Source of the DNA: Arcicella rosea
GTDB lineage: Bacteria > Bacteroidota > Bacteroidia > Cytophagales > Spirosomataceae
Direction: 5' to 3'
DNA: 64,000 bases
Assembly (NCBI RefSeq): GCF_014204325.1
Contig: NZ_JACHKT010000015.1
Coordinates: forward strand, 62,001 to 126,000
Of the stretch, positions 54,342 through 63,846 are shown one piece after another. Below the pieces are notes generated by a model. That model worked only from the letters and a program-made list of their open reading frames with translations, had not been told where the DNA came from and did not search any database. The position numbers and the translations under genes are program-made. Each line of letters opens with the position of its first letter. The first letter of the stretch is position 1.

Positions 54342-56564
54342 TTACTTGTTCAATAATACTTTTTCGGTAATTGGTGCTTTTCCTTCTGCCATTATTCTGA
54401 TAAAATAAGTGCCGTTTGGATAAGTACTCAAATCAAAATAGACTTCTTCGTTGAGATTGGTACTTGTTTTTCGACCAAGGTCTTTTCCTGAAAAATCTAT
54501 TAAATGATATTCTGCTGGATAAGTGTTTTTGATATAAATGTAATGATTAGCTGGATTTGGGTAAATCAAAGCAGATTTACTTTCTTCATTACCTGTCACT
54601 GTAAATTTTGTTGTGCCTTTCAAGAACCTCAAACCTCCTGAGTTCGTACCAACAATAAAATCTGGGATGACGTCGCCATCTAAATCGCCGACAGTAATTG
54701 AAAGCATTCCTCCTAATTTTAAATGTTCGTGTTTTCCTGTTAAATCATTCAACACGCCAGAACTATCTTCTTTAAAAAGATTTTGACTTTGGTCAATAAT
54801 GTTTTTATACACCTTGAAAGTACCGTCTCGGTTGCCTGTAATTAGCTCCGCTTTTCCATCACCATTCAAGTCTGCCGCAGCCAACGAAACATTGCCTGAA
54901 AGATAATCTGAAGTAAGTCCACCGAGTTCTTCTTTCGTCAAAACATAATTTGGGTTTTCATTACTTCCACTATTTTTATGAAATTCAATTCTTCCACTTC
55001 CTTTTCCGATGAGTAAATCTTTTTTGCCGTCGTTGTCTAAATCAAAAAATAAAGGCGAATCGCCATTTGACAAATTATTGATTTTAGATAAAGTAACGAT
55101 TTCAGAAAGTTTCAGAGAAAAAGCCTGATTTCTTGGCGCACGGTTGGGAATGTACTGAATCGTCATGCCATTAAAAGTATTGGCAGTAAAACCGAAATCT
55201 TCAGTGCCGTCGCCATTCATATCAGTCACAAATGGTTTGATTTCAAATAATTGCTGTGCTTTTGAAAGGTCTAAGAAATCAGCCGTTTTTAACTCAAAAG
55301 TATTATTTCCTTTATTTTCATAAAGAGCAATATTGGCTCTATAACCTGTATCACCACGATTTCCTGCATTGCCAACGAATAAATCTTTATCTCCATCGCC
55401 ATCAATATCGACTAAAACTGGAGTAGCGTTTTCGCCCAAATCTACCATCGTGTTTTGTAAGAAATTACTTTGTTGATAGGTAAGTATTGGCTTGTTGTTC
55501 TGTCCTGAATTTTTGAAAAACCAAGCTGAATTTTGATAATCAACTGTTTGAAGGGCATTATCATAGCCATTTGGTGCGGCGATAAGGTCTTTTATTCCAT
55601 CAAAATCTAAATCTTCATAATAAATGGCAGGGAAAACAGAGAAATCTATGGGTTTTTGATTTGGAAAATAATAATCTGCTTTAGTAAAAATCGTTTGATT
55701 CAAATTTCCATTATTACTCAAAGCAGCAACTCTGTTGGCTGTAACATGTCCGTAAAGAGCATCTTTCAAACCGTCGCCATCTAAATCTATAACCAATAAA
55801 GCATTTCCAGAATGTTCTACTTTTTGGCTACTTGCATTTCCATTTCCACCAACTGGCGTATTACTTCCGCAATCTTGATTAAAACGTGCATCTTCAAAAT
55901 GCTCTTTGAAGAAATTTCCCCAACAATCGCCAACTCTTTTAAATTCTAAATGTGTATTGTCTTTATAATTTTCTTGGCTGAAGTTTTTATGAAAGAGTAA
56001 AAAGTTTCCAGAAGAATCAAAAGCGACAATGTCTAAATCTCCATCATTATCAACATCAACAATCGCAGGAATATCGGTTGAAGCCGTGTACAAATTAATT
56101 CTTCCAGAATAACCAGTACTGTATAAAGGGTCTGTAATAAGTTGCCAAGCAATTTTATCGGTAGAAATATTTCTATAAACTTTGATTCCCGCTGGCGTGT
56201 AAGTAAAAATGTCCTTTTTGCCATCTGAATCATAATCTACTAATAACATCCAATGTTGAATACTTGGAAATACACTTTCAAATTCTGGAGCATATTGCCA
56301 AAAATACTTTCCAGCATTATCCTTTTTAGCCAGAAAAGTAGTGATTTTAGCATTTGTTCTGTCAAAAACAACCAAATCTTCAACATTATCATTATCTAAA
56401 TGGCATTTTGAAAACTGAGGGGCATTCAATCCTCCGGCAAAAGCATTGGTTAATGTTTGTCCGTTTTGGATTACTTTTAAAGTATTATTGTATTGAAAGG
56501 TAAAGTTTTGAGCAAAGCTTTTACCAAGATTTGACAGTAATAAAAGTAAAATTAATTTTTTCAT
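54342..56564 (-). CDS. T9SS-exported FG-GAP/VCBS repeat protein
   Basis: A 740-residue secreted protein. A signal peptide ends near SFA (residue 18). The body carries many FG-GAP-like calcium-loop repeats (VDYDSDGKKD, VDVDNDGDLD, VDIDGDGDKD, LDNDGKKD, LNGDGKAE, LDGDVIPD), which fold as a beta-propeller and bind ligands or surfaces. The C-terminal 75 residues, ALIYPNPANHYIYIKN to the terminal TEKVLLNK, form a type A type IX secretion sorting domain, so it is exported and probably anchored on the cell surface. Its target is unknown. Confidence 0.9.
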   Translation of the reverse strand: MKKLILLLLLSNLGKSFAQNFTFQYNNTLKVIQNGQTLTNAFAGGLNAPQFSKCHLDNDNVEDLVVFDRTNAKITTFLAKKDNAGKYFWQYAPEFESVFPSIQHWMLLVDYDSDGKKDIFTYTPAGIKVYRNISTDKIAWQLITDPLYSTGYSGRINLYTASTDIPAIVDVDNDGDLDIVAFDSSGNFLLFHKNFSQENYKDNTHLEFKRVGDCWGNFFKEHFEDARFNQDCGSNTPVGGNGNASSQKVEHSGNALLVIDLDGDGLKDALYGHVTANRVAALSNNGNLNQTIFTKADYYFPNQKPIDFSVFPAIYYEDLDFDGIKDLIAAPNGYDNALQTVDYQNSAWFFKNSGQNNKPILTYQQSNFLQNTMVDLGENATPVLVDIDGDGDKDLFVGNAGNRGDTGYRANIALYENKGNNTFELKTADFLDLSKAQQLFEIKPFVTDMNGDGTEDFGFTANTFNGMTIQYIPNRAPRNQAFSLKLSEIVTLSKINNLSNGDSPLFFDLDNDGKKDLLIGKGSGRIEFHKNSGSNENPNYVLTKEELGGLTSDYLSGNVSLAAADLNGDGKAELITGNRDGTFKVYKNIIDQSQNLFKEDSSGVLNDLTGKHEHLKLGGMLSITVGDLDGDVIPDFIVGTNSGGLRFLKGTTKFTVTGNEESKSALIYPNPANHYIYIKNTYPAEYHLIDFSGKDLGRKTSTNLNEEVYFDLSTYPNGTYFIRIMAEGKAPITEKVLLNK

Positions 56565-56622
56565 GTAATATTTGTCGAAAAATCCTGAATCTCATATTTG
56601 AGGTACACACATAACGAATAAA

Positions 56623-57936
56623 ATGATGATTTCGCTTACTGAATTATATCAAAAGTATAAAGAATGTTCTGGTGTTTCTACGGATACCCGTAAAATTGAA
56701 GAAGCTTCTATGTTTTTTGCCTTGAAAGGTCCCAATTTTAATGCGAACGCTTTTGCCGAACAAGCCATCGAAAAAGGTGCGAAATATGCTGTAGTTGACG
56801 ACGCAGAGTATGTTAAAAACGAACAATATCTATTGGTAGAAGATGGACTAAAAGCCTTACAACAACTAGCCAATTTCCACAGAAAACAGTTGAATATTCC
56901 ATTCATTGGGCTAACGGGTTCTAATGGAAAAACAACAACGAAAGAGCTAATCAACTGTGTTTTATCAACCAAGTATCGTACTTATGCCACGCTAGGAAAT
57001 TTGAATAATCACATTGGTGTTCCTTTAACGATTTTGGCAATTGATGAAACTATCGAAGTTGCCATTATTGAAATGGGAGCAAACAAACAAGGTGATATTA
57101 AAGAATTAGTAGAAATTGCTGAGCCTACTCATGGTTTTATTACCAATATTGGCAAAGCCCATTTAGAAGGATTCGGTGGGATAGAAGGTGTGAAAAAAGG
57201 AAAGGGTGAATTGTATGATTGGTTAGGTACACACAACGGAACAGTTTTCGTAAATGTAGCTTCTGAACCAACTTACGAAATGATTCAGAAGTATCAATTC
57301 AAAGAAAATATCATTTATACTTCAACGCAAAACCCATTATTTGAAAACGTCGTAAATATCCTTGAAGAAAGTCCTTTTGTCGTTTTCGAAGATGCTTCAA
57401 GCAACCAATATACTTCGCACTTAACAGGAATTTATAATTTCCAAAATATATGTGCAGCTATCAGGATTGGTCAATTTTTTGGTATTGAAACGTCAATCGC
57501 TTGTCAGGCTGTAGCTGATTATGTTCCCAACAACAATCGTTCTCAGTTTATTCAAAAGGGAACAAACATGGTTTTGATGGATGCTTACAACGCTAATCCT
57601 TCATCAATGTCAGCCGCTATTACTTATTTCAATGATTTGAAAGTAGGCAAGAAAATGGTGATTTTGGGCGATATGTTTGAACTTGGAGAAGAAGCCAGTG
57701 CAGAGCATGAAGCGATTGGGAAGTTATTGTTAAACTGTCATTTCGATTATATTCTTTTGGCTGGTCATTTGATGGAAAGTGCCGTGCGAGTTTTACCTTT
57801 GATGAAAGTACATTATTTCCCAGATAAATTTGGTTTACACAATTGGCTACAAGACTATCCCGTTAAGGATACTCATATTCTTGTAAAAGGCTCAAGAGGT
57901 ATGGGATTAGAAAGTGTCTTGCAATTTTTGGGTTAA
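56623..57936 (+). CDS. murF: UDP-N-acetylmuramoyl-tripeptide--D-Ala-D-Ala ligase
   Basis: A 437-residue Mur ligase that adds D-Ala-D-Ala to the peptidoglycan precursor in the cytoplasm. The N-terminal substrate domain has GVSTDTRKIE and MFFALKGPNFNA. The ATP loop GSNGKTT sits at residues 99-105, followed by the NLNNHIGVPLT and EMGANKQGDI blocks. A C-terminal DAYNANPSSM and ILGDMFELGE stretch completes the family pattern. ATG-ATG at the start leaves two options one codon apart. It diverges from the T9SS protein gene. Confidence 0.94.
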   Translation: MMISLTELYQKYKECSGVSTDTRKIEEASMFFALKGPNFNANAFAEQAIEKGAKYAVVDDAEYVKNEQYLLVEDGLKALQQLANFHRKQLNIPFIGLTGSNGKTTTKELINCVLSTKYRTYATLGNLNNHIGVPLTILAIDETIEVAIIEMGANKQGDIKELVEIAEPTHGFITNIGKAHLEGFGGIEGVKKGKGELYDWLGTHNGTVFVNVASEPTYEMIQKYQFKENIIYTSTQNPLFENVVNILEESPFVVFEDASSNQYTSHLTGIYNFQNICAAIRIGQFFGIETSIACQAVADYVPNNNRSQFIQKGTNMVLMDAYNANPSSMSAAITYFNDLKVGKKMVILGDMFELGEEASAEHEAIGKLLLNCHFDYILLAGHLMESAVRVLPLMKVHYFPDKFGLHNWLQDYPVKDTHILVKGSRGMGLESVLQFLG

Positions 57937-58062
57937 CAGCCCCTCATTTTGTAGGATGAAATTACCGTTTAATCATTATTCAAGATAGAGTGAAAATGTT
58001 GTATTATCTTTGAGAAATTTTAAAAAACCAAAACGTTATTTTTAAAACTTATCCATTTAGTC

Positions 58063-59022
58063 ATGAATAATTTATCAAGCGAAGAATCAACTCCTAAGCC
58101 CAATTCAAATAATGTTTTAAAAGCTGTATTAGCGTTAGTGGCTTTGGTGGCTGGTTGTTTGGCATATATGCTTTTTGAATCAAAACAAACATCAGCAAAT
58201 CAGCAAGAAGTAATTGAAACGAAAGTGATAGAATTGGCTGATACCAGAGTAAAGTTAGATTCTATTACGACGCAATTGGAATCTCAAATTGCTGAAGTAA
58301 CAAAACTCGGCGGAGATGTTGCTGAATTAGAAAAAGCAAAATTAGCTTTAGAAAAAGATAAAAAAGAGTTAAACAGTCGTTATGCTTCTTTAGAAAACAT
58401 CAAGGATAATTATGCTGAAAGAATTAAAAACTACGAATTAATTCTGATTGCTAAAGAAGCAGAATTGGTACAATTAAGAGAAGAGAATTCTCATTTAACC
58501 AATGAAAACTCTACATTAAAAACAGAGAAAAGTGGTTTGGTGAAAAGTGTTGAAGAAGCGAGAGCCCAAAACCGTGAAGTATCTTCTATCAATAGAATTC
58601 TGACAGAAAAGGTTACTCGTGCGGCTGCTTTGAAAGCAGAATCTATTAAAATTTTAGGTATTACTGATAAGGGAAAAGAATTTGAAGATGACCGTTACAG
58701 ATCTAAGAAATTAGGAAAAATAAAAATTGCGATTCAATTATCTAAAAACGACCTTACTGAAAAAGGCAAGAAAACAGTGTTAGTCAGAATACTTGACCCA
58801 GACGGTTATACGCTTTTTGATACGGATTTAGGTTCTGGTAATTTTGTTCATAACGGACAAGATTTAGCTTTCACCATGAAAAGAGATTTTACTTTTGATA
58901 ACGATAATCCTCATGCAGATTTTTACTTTGATCGTGGCGCTCCTTACAGAGCAGGCAAATATACAGTAGAACTTTTTGCCGAAGGTTTCAAAATCGGAAC
59001 AGGTGGTTTTGAAGTAAAGTAA
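58063..59022 (+). CDS. Membrane-anchored coiled-coil protein
   Basis: A 319-residue protein of unknown function. A short polar N-terminus precedes one membrane helix (about residues 22-41), a long heptad-rich coiled coil (about 48-195) and a C-terminal beta domain (about 215-319, KIAIQLSKNDL, VRILDPDGYTLFD, GKYTVELFAEGF) that resembles a small immunoglobulin-like or C2-like sandwich. It is probably a periplasmic tether. It follows murF by about 125 bases on the same strand, so it may share its transcript. The same architecture is common in Bacteroidota. Confidence 0.6.
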   Translation: MNNLSSEESTPKPNSNNVLKAVLALVALVAGCLAYMLFESKQTSANQQEVIETKVIELADTRVKLDSITTQLESQIAEVTKLGGDVAELEKAKLALEKDKKELNSRYASLENIKDNYAERIKNYELILIAKEAELVQLREENSHLTNENSTLKTEKSGLVKSVEEARAQNREVSSINRILTEKVTRAAALKAESIKILGITDKGKEFEDDRYRSKKLGKIKIAIQLSKNDLTEKGKKTVLVRILDPDGYTLFDTDLGSGNFVHNGQDLAFTMKRDFTFDNDNPHADFYFDRGAPYRAGKYTVELFAEGFKIGTGGFEVK

Positions 59023-59033
59023 TAATAAAAATC

Positions 59034-59059
59034 AAAGGCTGGAATCACTTCCAGCCTTT
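59034..59059. terminator. Bidirectional terminator
   Basis: An 11-bp stem aaaggctggaa/ttccagccttt with the 4-base loop tcac lies between the convergent 58063 and 59065 genes. Confidence 0.82.
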
Positions 59060-59064
59060 TTGCT

Positions 59065-59904
59065 TTAGAGGTCAACAGATAAGTTGTAGGCTTTCTTTTT
59101 ATCTTTCCAGTAGAACGTCATTTGGTTATTTTTAAATGACACAACTTTGAACAATGTGTTTTTAATGCCTCTGGCTTTGCCTCTTACATAGACAAAACCA
59201 TTTTCTTCATAGAAATCTTCAATGGTAAATGTTTCAGGTAAATATGGGTTTCCTTCTACATCAGTGCTATTGATACCCGCATAAAAGTTTGAATTTACAT
59301 TAAAGGTCTTCTTAGAATTTAGTAAAGCTATAATTTCATCCACTTTTGGGATACTATTACTATAAACAATTCCAGTAAGCGTAGTTTCAGTGGCTTTCCC
59401 AGTTTGATAATAACTACCAAATTGATTACCCACCGTATTTTGATCTAGCATAAAAACAACATTGCCCCCCAATAATGCTGCTTGAATTTTGAGTTTCCTG
59501 AAGGCTCGCTCTTTTACGGTGGTGATATTGGATAAAGTGGTCGTTCCCACGGCCTTGGCAAATACTTCATCCAATTTATACAATCCTTTCGTTTCAGATT
59601 CGAGGTGCGTTAAACTTACTTTTTCGTAATCGTGAACATATTTAATTTCTGCCAATGCCAACGACTCTTTGAAAAGTTGAACCCTTCCTGAGTTGAATCT
59701 GATTTTTTGTACATTGTTTTTGTAAATACTATTAATCAGCGTTTCGGATGGGAAAGAATATTTTACATAATCTGGTGCAATTTCCTTCACTTCTGCAAGA
59801 ATTAGTCCTTCGCTTGTAAAAATAGAATCTACAGGATTATTTTGAGCCAGCAATCCATTACTAAGACAAGTAATGAATAAAAGATTTAAGATTTTCTTGA
59901 ACAT
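59065..59904 (-). CDS. Secreted hypothetical protein
   Basis: A 279-residue predicted exported protein. The ATG at 59904 gives a signal peptide (MFKKILNLLFITCLSNGLLAQ). The mature part starts with VDSIFTSEGLILAEVKEIAPDYVKYSF, a pattern of short strands common in Bacteroidota envelope proteins that have a DUF-type beta-hairpin repeat. Residues 130-200 could hold a heavy-metal-binding-like (YbjQ-type) fold, as AALLGGNVVFML resembles its core strand, but this is unsure. No neighbour hints at its role. Confidence 0.5.
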   Translation of the reverse strand: MFKKILNLLFITCLSNGLLAQNNPVDSIFTSEGLILAEVKEIAPDYVKYSFPSETLINSIYKNNVQKIRFNSGRVQLFKESLALAEIKYVHDYEKVSLTHLESETKGLYKLDEVFAKAVGTTTLSNITTVKERAFRKLKIQAALLGGNVVFMLDQNTVGNQFGSYYQTGKATETTLTGIVYSNSIPKVDEIIALLNSKKTFNVNSNFYAGINSTDVEGNPYLPETFTIEDFYEENGFVYVRGKARGIKNTLFKVVSFKNNQMTFYWKDKKKAYNLSVDL

Positions 59905-60225
59905 AAGCTTTATTTTGATGATTCGGAATAATGACAAGTAAAAAGCTTTTTACCCTGATTCGGATAAAATTATTTTTTCTGATACATTGATTGTAAGCGT
60001 TATTTATCTGTTTTTGTGAAGACTTGTAGAATCAGTAATCTACTATAACTGGTCAAATTACTAGATAATATTTCTTGATATTGGAGCTGAAAAGATATAT
60101 TATCTAATTTTTCAGAATAAGCAGATAAATCGCAAAACTTATTCTGAATCATTTTTAGATTCATGGAGAAAGATGTTAATTTTGTGTTATTCTAAGAAAA
60201 TTGAAATTTAAAACATAAAAAATAA
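59905..60225. other. Upstream region of ahcY
   Basis: A 321-base gap between the divergent 59065 and ahcY genes. It carries a candidate -7 box at 60177 and no recognisable riboswitch or gene. I checked for a compact SAH-type fold and saw none. Confidence 0.45.
60177..60184 (+). promoter_or_regulatory. Candidate -7 box of ahcY (TAnnTTTG)
   Basis: TAATTTTG matches the Bacteroidota -7 consensus and lies 41 bases before the ahcY ATG. No clear -33 TTG sits at the right spacing, so the call is tentative. Confidence 0.35.
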
Positions 60226-61542
60226 ATGTCAACTGGAACACAACAGTACGTGCCTTACAAAGTAAAAGACATCGCTTTGGCAGAATGGGGTCGTAAAGAA
60301 ATACGTTTGGCCGAAGCAGAAATGCCAGGTTTGATGGCACTTCGTGCAGAATATGGTGAAGCTCAACCTTTGAAAGGTGCAAGAATCGCAGGATGTTTGC
60401 ACATGACTATCCAAACGGCTGTATTAATTGAAACATTAACTGCATTGGGTGCTGATGTTACTTGGTCATCTTGTAATATTTTCTCTACACAAGACCACGC
60501 AGCTGCTGCTATTGCCGCTGCGGGTATTCCCGTTTATGCTTGGAAAGGTATGAACGAAGAAGAATTCAACTGGTGTATTGAACAAACACTTTTCTTCGGA
60601 GAAGACCGTCAGCCTTTGAACATGATTTTGGATGATGGTGGCGATTTAACAAACATGGTATTCGATGAATATCCAGAATTGATTGAAGGCATTAAAGGTT
60701 TATCAGAAGAAACTACTACGGGCGTTCACCGTTTGTACGAGCGTTTGAAAAACGGTACTTTATATTTACCAGCTATCAACGTTAACGACTCTGTTACTAA
60801 ATCTAAATTCGATAACAAATACGGTTGTAAAGAATCTTTAGTAGATGCAATCCGTCGTGCTACCGACTTAATGTTGGCTGGTAAAGTAGCGGTTGTAGCA
60901 GGTTATGGTGACGTAGGAAAAGGTTCTGCTGAATCTTTACGTGGTGCAGGATGTCGAGTATTAGTTACTGAAATCGACCCAATTTGTGCTTTACAAGCAG
61001 CAATGGACGGTTTTGAAGTAGTAACAATGGATGAAGCGGCTACTCGTGCCAACATCTTTGTTACAGCTACTGGTAACTTACGTATCATTCGTGAGCGTCA
61101 TTTCAAAGCAATGAAAGATAAAGCTATCGTTTGTAACATCGGTCACTTCGATAACGAAATCGACATGGCTTGGTTGAACAGTGCTTATGGCAATACAAAA
61201 GAGCAAATCAAACCACAAGTAGATATTTATAACATTGACGGTAAAGACGTAATCGTTTTGGCTGAAGGTCGTTTAGTAAACTTAGGTTGTGCGATGGGTC
61301 ACCCATCATTTGTAATGTCTAACTCTTTCTGTAACCAAACATTGGCTCAGTTAGAATTATGGACAAACACTGATAAATACGAGAAAAAACTATACATCCT
61401 TCCTAAACATTTGGATGAAAAAGTAGCTCGTTTACACTTAGCACATATCGGTGTAAAGTTAGAAACTTTAGAAACAGAACAAGCAGAATATATCGGCGTA
61501 ACCGTAGAAGGCCCATTCAAGGCAGAACACTATCGTTATTAA
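60226..61542 (+). CDS. ahcY: Adenosylhomocysteinase
   Basis: A 438-residue NAD-dependent enzyme that splits S-adenosylhomocysteine to adenosine and homocysteine, keeping methylation running. Visible blocks are [32 protein letters not shown], the substrate-binding [13 protein letters not shown], the NAD-binding [15 protein letters not shown] and the final [12 protein letters not shown] and FKAEHYRY end. Length is normal for the bacterial long type. It is a monocistronic gene with a strong terminator. Its codon choice looks more GC-rich than its neighbours, as expected for a highly expressed gene. Confidence 0.96.
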   Translation: MSTGTQQYVPYKVKDIALAEWGRKEIRLAEAEMPGLMALRAEYGEAQPLKGARIAGCLHMTIQTAVLIETLTALGADVTWSSCNIFSTQDHAAAAIAAAGIPVYAWKGMNEEEFNWCIEQTLFFGEDRQPLNMILDDGGDLTNMVFDEYPELIEGIKGLSEETTTGVHRLYERLKNGTLYLPAINVNDSVTKSKFDNKYGCKESLVDAIRRATDLMLAGKVAVVAGYGDVGKGSAESLRGAGCRVLVTEIDPICALQAAMDGFEVVTMDEAATRANIFVTATGNLRIIRERHFKAMKDKAIVCNIGHFDNEIDMAWLNSAYGNTKEQIKPQVDIYNIDGKDVIVLAEGRLVNLGCAMGHPSFVMSNSFCNQTLAQLELWTNTDKYEKKLYILPKHLDEKVARLHLAHIGVKLETLETEQAEYIGVTVEGPFKAEHYRY

Positions 61543-61563
61543 GAGTTGATTCTTTTCAAAATA

Positions 61564-61600
61564 AAAACTCCCCATCAGGTTTACTCTGGTGGGGAGTTTT
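61564..61600 (+). terminator. Hairpin terminator after ahcY
   Basis: A 15-bp stem (61564-61578 with 61586-61600, one G-U) with a 7-base loop is followed by further T residues. Confidence 0.88.
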
Positions 61601-61740
61601 TTTGTTTTAATTGCTTTATTATTTTTTCGGATTTTATCAAAATTAGGAATTGGCTAAAGTTTGGTTCAATGACGCACTTAGGCTAAGCTTTTTTGAGGAT
61701 TTATAAAAAAGTAAAACGCTAATGGATAACTTGTTTTTAC

Positions 61741-62382
61741 CTAATCAACTAAATCATCAATATTATTGCCAGTTAAATTGTTAACGTTGTTTGTAATTTT
61801 TTGAATGTCCCAATCCCACCATTTAAGTTCTAAAAGCTTAGTAATTTTTTCATCTGAAAACCTTTTTTTGATTTCCTTCGCTGGGTTTCCGCCAACAATT
61901 GAATAAGGTTCTACATCTTTTATTATCGTTGAATTTGTTGCAATAATAGCACCGTCTCCAATTGTAACACCTGCCATTATTGTTGCATTGTACCCAACCC
62001 AAACATCGTTACCAATATTAATGTCACCTTTTTGAGGATAAGTCTTACCTTCCATCGCTTTTTCCCAACCTTGTCCAAAAATTGCAAATGGGTATGTTGT
62101 CATTGCATCTGTTAAATGATTTGCACCGTTCATTATAAATTTAACATCTGAAGCAATCATACAAAATTTCCCAATTATTAATTTATCGCCAACAAAGTCA
62201 AAATGATATTTAACGTTCTTTTCAAAGTTCTCAACATTTTCAAAGTCGTCATAGTAGGTATAGTCACCAACAATTATGTTTGGGTTTTTAATTATGTTTT
62301 TTAAAAAACAAAGCCTGTCGTAATTACCAAGCGGAAAAATTATATTCTTATCAGGACCATTCATTAATATCTTACTGTTCAT
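61741..62382 (-). CDS. Vat/XAT-type hexapeptide acetyltransferase
   Basis: A 213-residue left-handed-beta-helix acyltransferase of the xenobiotic acetyltransferase family. Key features match the Vat (streptogramin A) and CatB (chloramphenicol) group: GDYTYYDDF, IGKFCMIASDVKFIMNGANH with the catalytic histidine, YPFAIFGQGWEKAM, IGNDVWVGYNATIMAGVTIGDG and GGNPAKEI followed by WWDWDI. It could acetylate an antibiotic, but many family members are housekeeping or have unknown substrates, so resistance is not shown. The gene lies next to a RAYT transposase and REP-like repeats, in an accessory patch. The start may be the second Met (MNGPDKN). Confidence 0.85.
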   Translation of the reverse strand: MNSKILMNGPDKNIIFPLGNYDRLCFLKNIIKNPNIIVGDYTYYDDFENVENFEKNVKYHFDFVGDKLIIGKFCMIASDVKFIMNGANHLTDAMTTYPFAIFGQGWEKAMEGKTYPQKGDINIGNDVWVGYNATIMAGVTIGDGAIIATNSTIIKDVEPYSIVGGNPAKEIKKRFSDEKITKLLELKWWDWDIQKITNNVNNLTGNNIDDLVD

Positions 62383-62470
62383 TTAAAGGATTCATAATTA
62401 TTTCTTACAAGGAGCAAAAGGTTATAGCGGACAAGTCATTAGAAAACTTTTACCCACAATCACTGCTGAT

Positions 62471-62583
62471 TTTTGCCCTTGTTGGTATTTTCACCAACAA
62501 GCTTTGCGTCAGCAACTCGCCAATAAGCAATTCTCCGCCCTTGTTGATATTTTTTACCAACAAGCCTTGCGTCAGCAACTTAC
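62471..62583. repeat. Two REP-like palindromes (left flank of RAYT)
   Basis: Two tandem copies: cttgttggt/accaacaag (62478-62501, loop attttc) followed by TTGCGTCAGCAACTCGCC, and cttgttg/caacaag (62540-62564) followed by TTGCGTCAGCAACTTACC. The tail TTGC-GTCA-GCAA can itself fold. The copies lie directly downstream of the RAYT gene, in opposite orientation to the copy at 63131. Confidence 0.8.
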
Positions 62584-62586
62584 CAA

Positions 62587-63108
62587 TTAACAATCCTCAA
62601 GATAATGGGTTAAGAAACCAAACTCATCTATATTCATTTCATAAAAACGATATGAGGAAAACCAATACTTATCAGGGCTATTTGCTAACAACCATTTTCC
62701 TTTCAATGGATTAGCATGAATATAGGATAGTTTTTGTTCAATTACTTTTCGTGAATATAAATCGACACTCAAAGGATTTCTTTCCCAAAATTGGTATTGT
62801 CTATCCTTCAAGTTTACTTCAAAATGAGGTAAAATAGCAGGATGATTCTTTATCAAATCAAATTTAATTTGTTGAGCTGTGTATTTTAAAAAATCTCTTT
62901 GTACATCTTTCAGTAAATAGTTTTCATTGATTTTCCAGACCAAGTGAATATGATCTGGCATAATCACAAAACCATATACTTTCACTCGATGATTTTTAAC
63001 CAAGAATTTAAGGATATCAATGATAATTTGCTTATACTTATCAGGTTTGAGTAAAGGTCTCCACCATAAAATTGTAGCTGTAAAAAACTGTATATAGTGA
63101 TGATTCAT
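62587..63108 (-). CDS. RAYT, REP-associated tyrosine transposase (Y1 HUH)
   Basis: A 173-residue single-strand transposase of the IS200/IS605-like REP-associated type. The HUH site is in MPDHIHLVW (HIH), and the likely catalytic tyrosine is in KLSYIHANPLKGKW, followed by the PDKYWFSSYRFY end shared by the family. Such enzymes bind and cleave REP palindromes and are thought to spread or maintain them. The gene is bracketed by inverted REP-like copies (62471-62583 and 63131-63190), exactly the arrangement expected. Length is normal, and no break is seen. Confidence 0.9.
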   Translation of the reverse strand: MNHHYIQFFTATILWWRPLLKPDKYKQIIIDILKFLVKNHRVKVYGFVIMPDHIHLVWKINENYLLKDVQRDFLKYTAQQIKFDLIKNHPAILPHFEVNLKDRQYQFWERNPLSVDLYSRKVIEQKLSYIHANPLKGKWLLANSPDKYWFSSYRFYEMNIDEFGFLTHYLEDC

Positions 63109-63130
63109 AACATTAAGTTTTGTAGTGTTT

Positions 63131-63190
63131 TCAGTTGGCGAGTTGCTGACGCTTGTCTCGTTGGAGATAACTCCAACGAGGGCGAAAAAA
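63131..63190. repeat. REP-like palindrome (right flank of RAYT)
   Basis: TTGGCGAGTTGCTGACGC is followed by ctcgttggag (63157-63166) pairing with ctccaacgag (63171-63180), a 10-bp stem with loop ataa. It is the reverse complement type of the copies at 62471-62583 and so forms the other end of the RAYT unit. Confidence 0.8.
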
Positions 63191-63210
63191 GTTACTTTTT
63201 AAGTATTGTA

Positions 63211-63663
63211 TCAAAATTTCCCTGTACCGTCATATTTCCCTTCTCCAATAAAATATGGTGCTTTAGAACAAGCCAAACAAGTATCATATTCCATCTTATG
63301 AACTAGTGTTAAAATTCTGTCTTCTTCATGACTGTAGTTTTCTCTGATATCATCAATATCAAAGAAAAAAAAACTTGGTTTATAATTTCTATTTATTCCA
63401 AAAGTTTCTTGATAAAAAACTTGTATAAAACGAGTATATTTCTTAATATCTTTTTGCTTTGATAATAAAGTCTTATTATTATAATTCACTATATATTTTA
63501 TTAAAGTATCTCGACTTACTGGAGGGTTATCAACTACGTAATATTCAGTATATCTAAGATAATCTTTATCTTTAATCTCTACATTTAATTTATAAATTTC
63601 ACATTTTTGTTGGCATCCAACAAAAATGAATAATCCCCAAAAAACAAATATTTTATTTTTCAT
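63211..63663 (-). CDS. Small hypothetical lipoprotein
   Basis: A 150-residue predicted lipoprotein (lipobox FVGC, Cys17; then QQKCEIYKL). The mature part is polar, rich in Asp, Lys and Tyr, with a second cysteine pair near the end (TCLAC). I do not recognise a family. It lies between a RAYT flank and a degenerate REP-like copy, so it may be part of an accessory cassette. Its start ATG at 63663 is adequate. Confidence 0.5.
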   Translation of the reverse strand: MKNKIFVFWGLFIFVGCQQKCEIYKLNVEIKDKDYLRYTEYYVVDNPPVSRDTLIKYIVNYNNKTLLSKQKDIKKYTRFIQVFYQETFGINRNYKPSFFFFDIDDIRENYSHEEDRILTLVHKMEYDTCLACSKAPYFIGEGKYDGTGKF

Positions 63664-63680
63664 ATATCTTCTTTAATTCC

Positions 63681-63740
63681 AGCTCTTGTTGGTATTTTTC
63701 ATCATAGCCTGACGGCTATGGAGATAACTTCAACGAGGGC
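63681..63740. repeat. Degenerate REP-like element with inserted hairpin
   Basis: It begins agctcttgttgg and ends caacgagggc, as REP-like copies do, but the middle holds a separate 7-bp hairpin catagcc/ggctatg (63703-63720) that is absent from the other copies. Confidence 0.5.
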
Positions 63741-63846
63741 AAAAATTAACACCCCTGCCAAGGTCAAATTTTTATGCAAAAATATTGCAGATAGAAAGGT
63801 AAATTGTAAGTACTGATATGATTAATATTTTCATTTAAATAGGCTC

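Noticed and set aside
59905-60225. SAH riboswitch upstream of ahcY
   Set aside because: No matching helices or conserved core were seen; only a candidate -7 box is present.
62471-63190. Integron attC sites
   Set aside because: The palindromes flank a RAYT gene in inverted orientation and there is no integrase or cassette series; REP elements explain them better.
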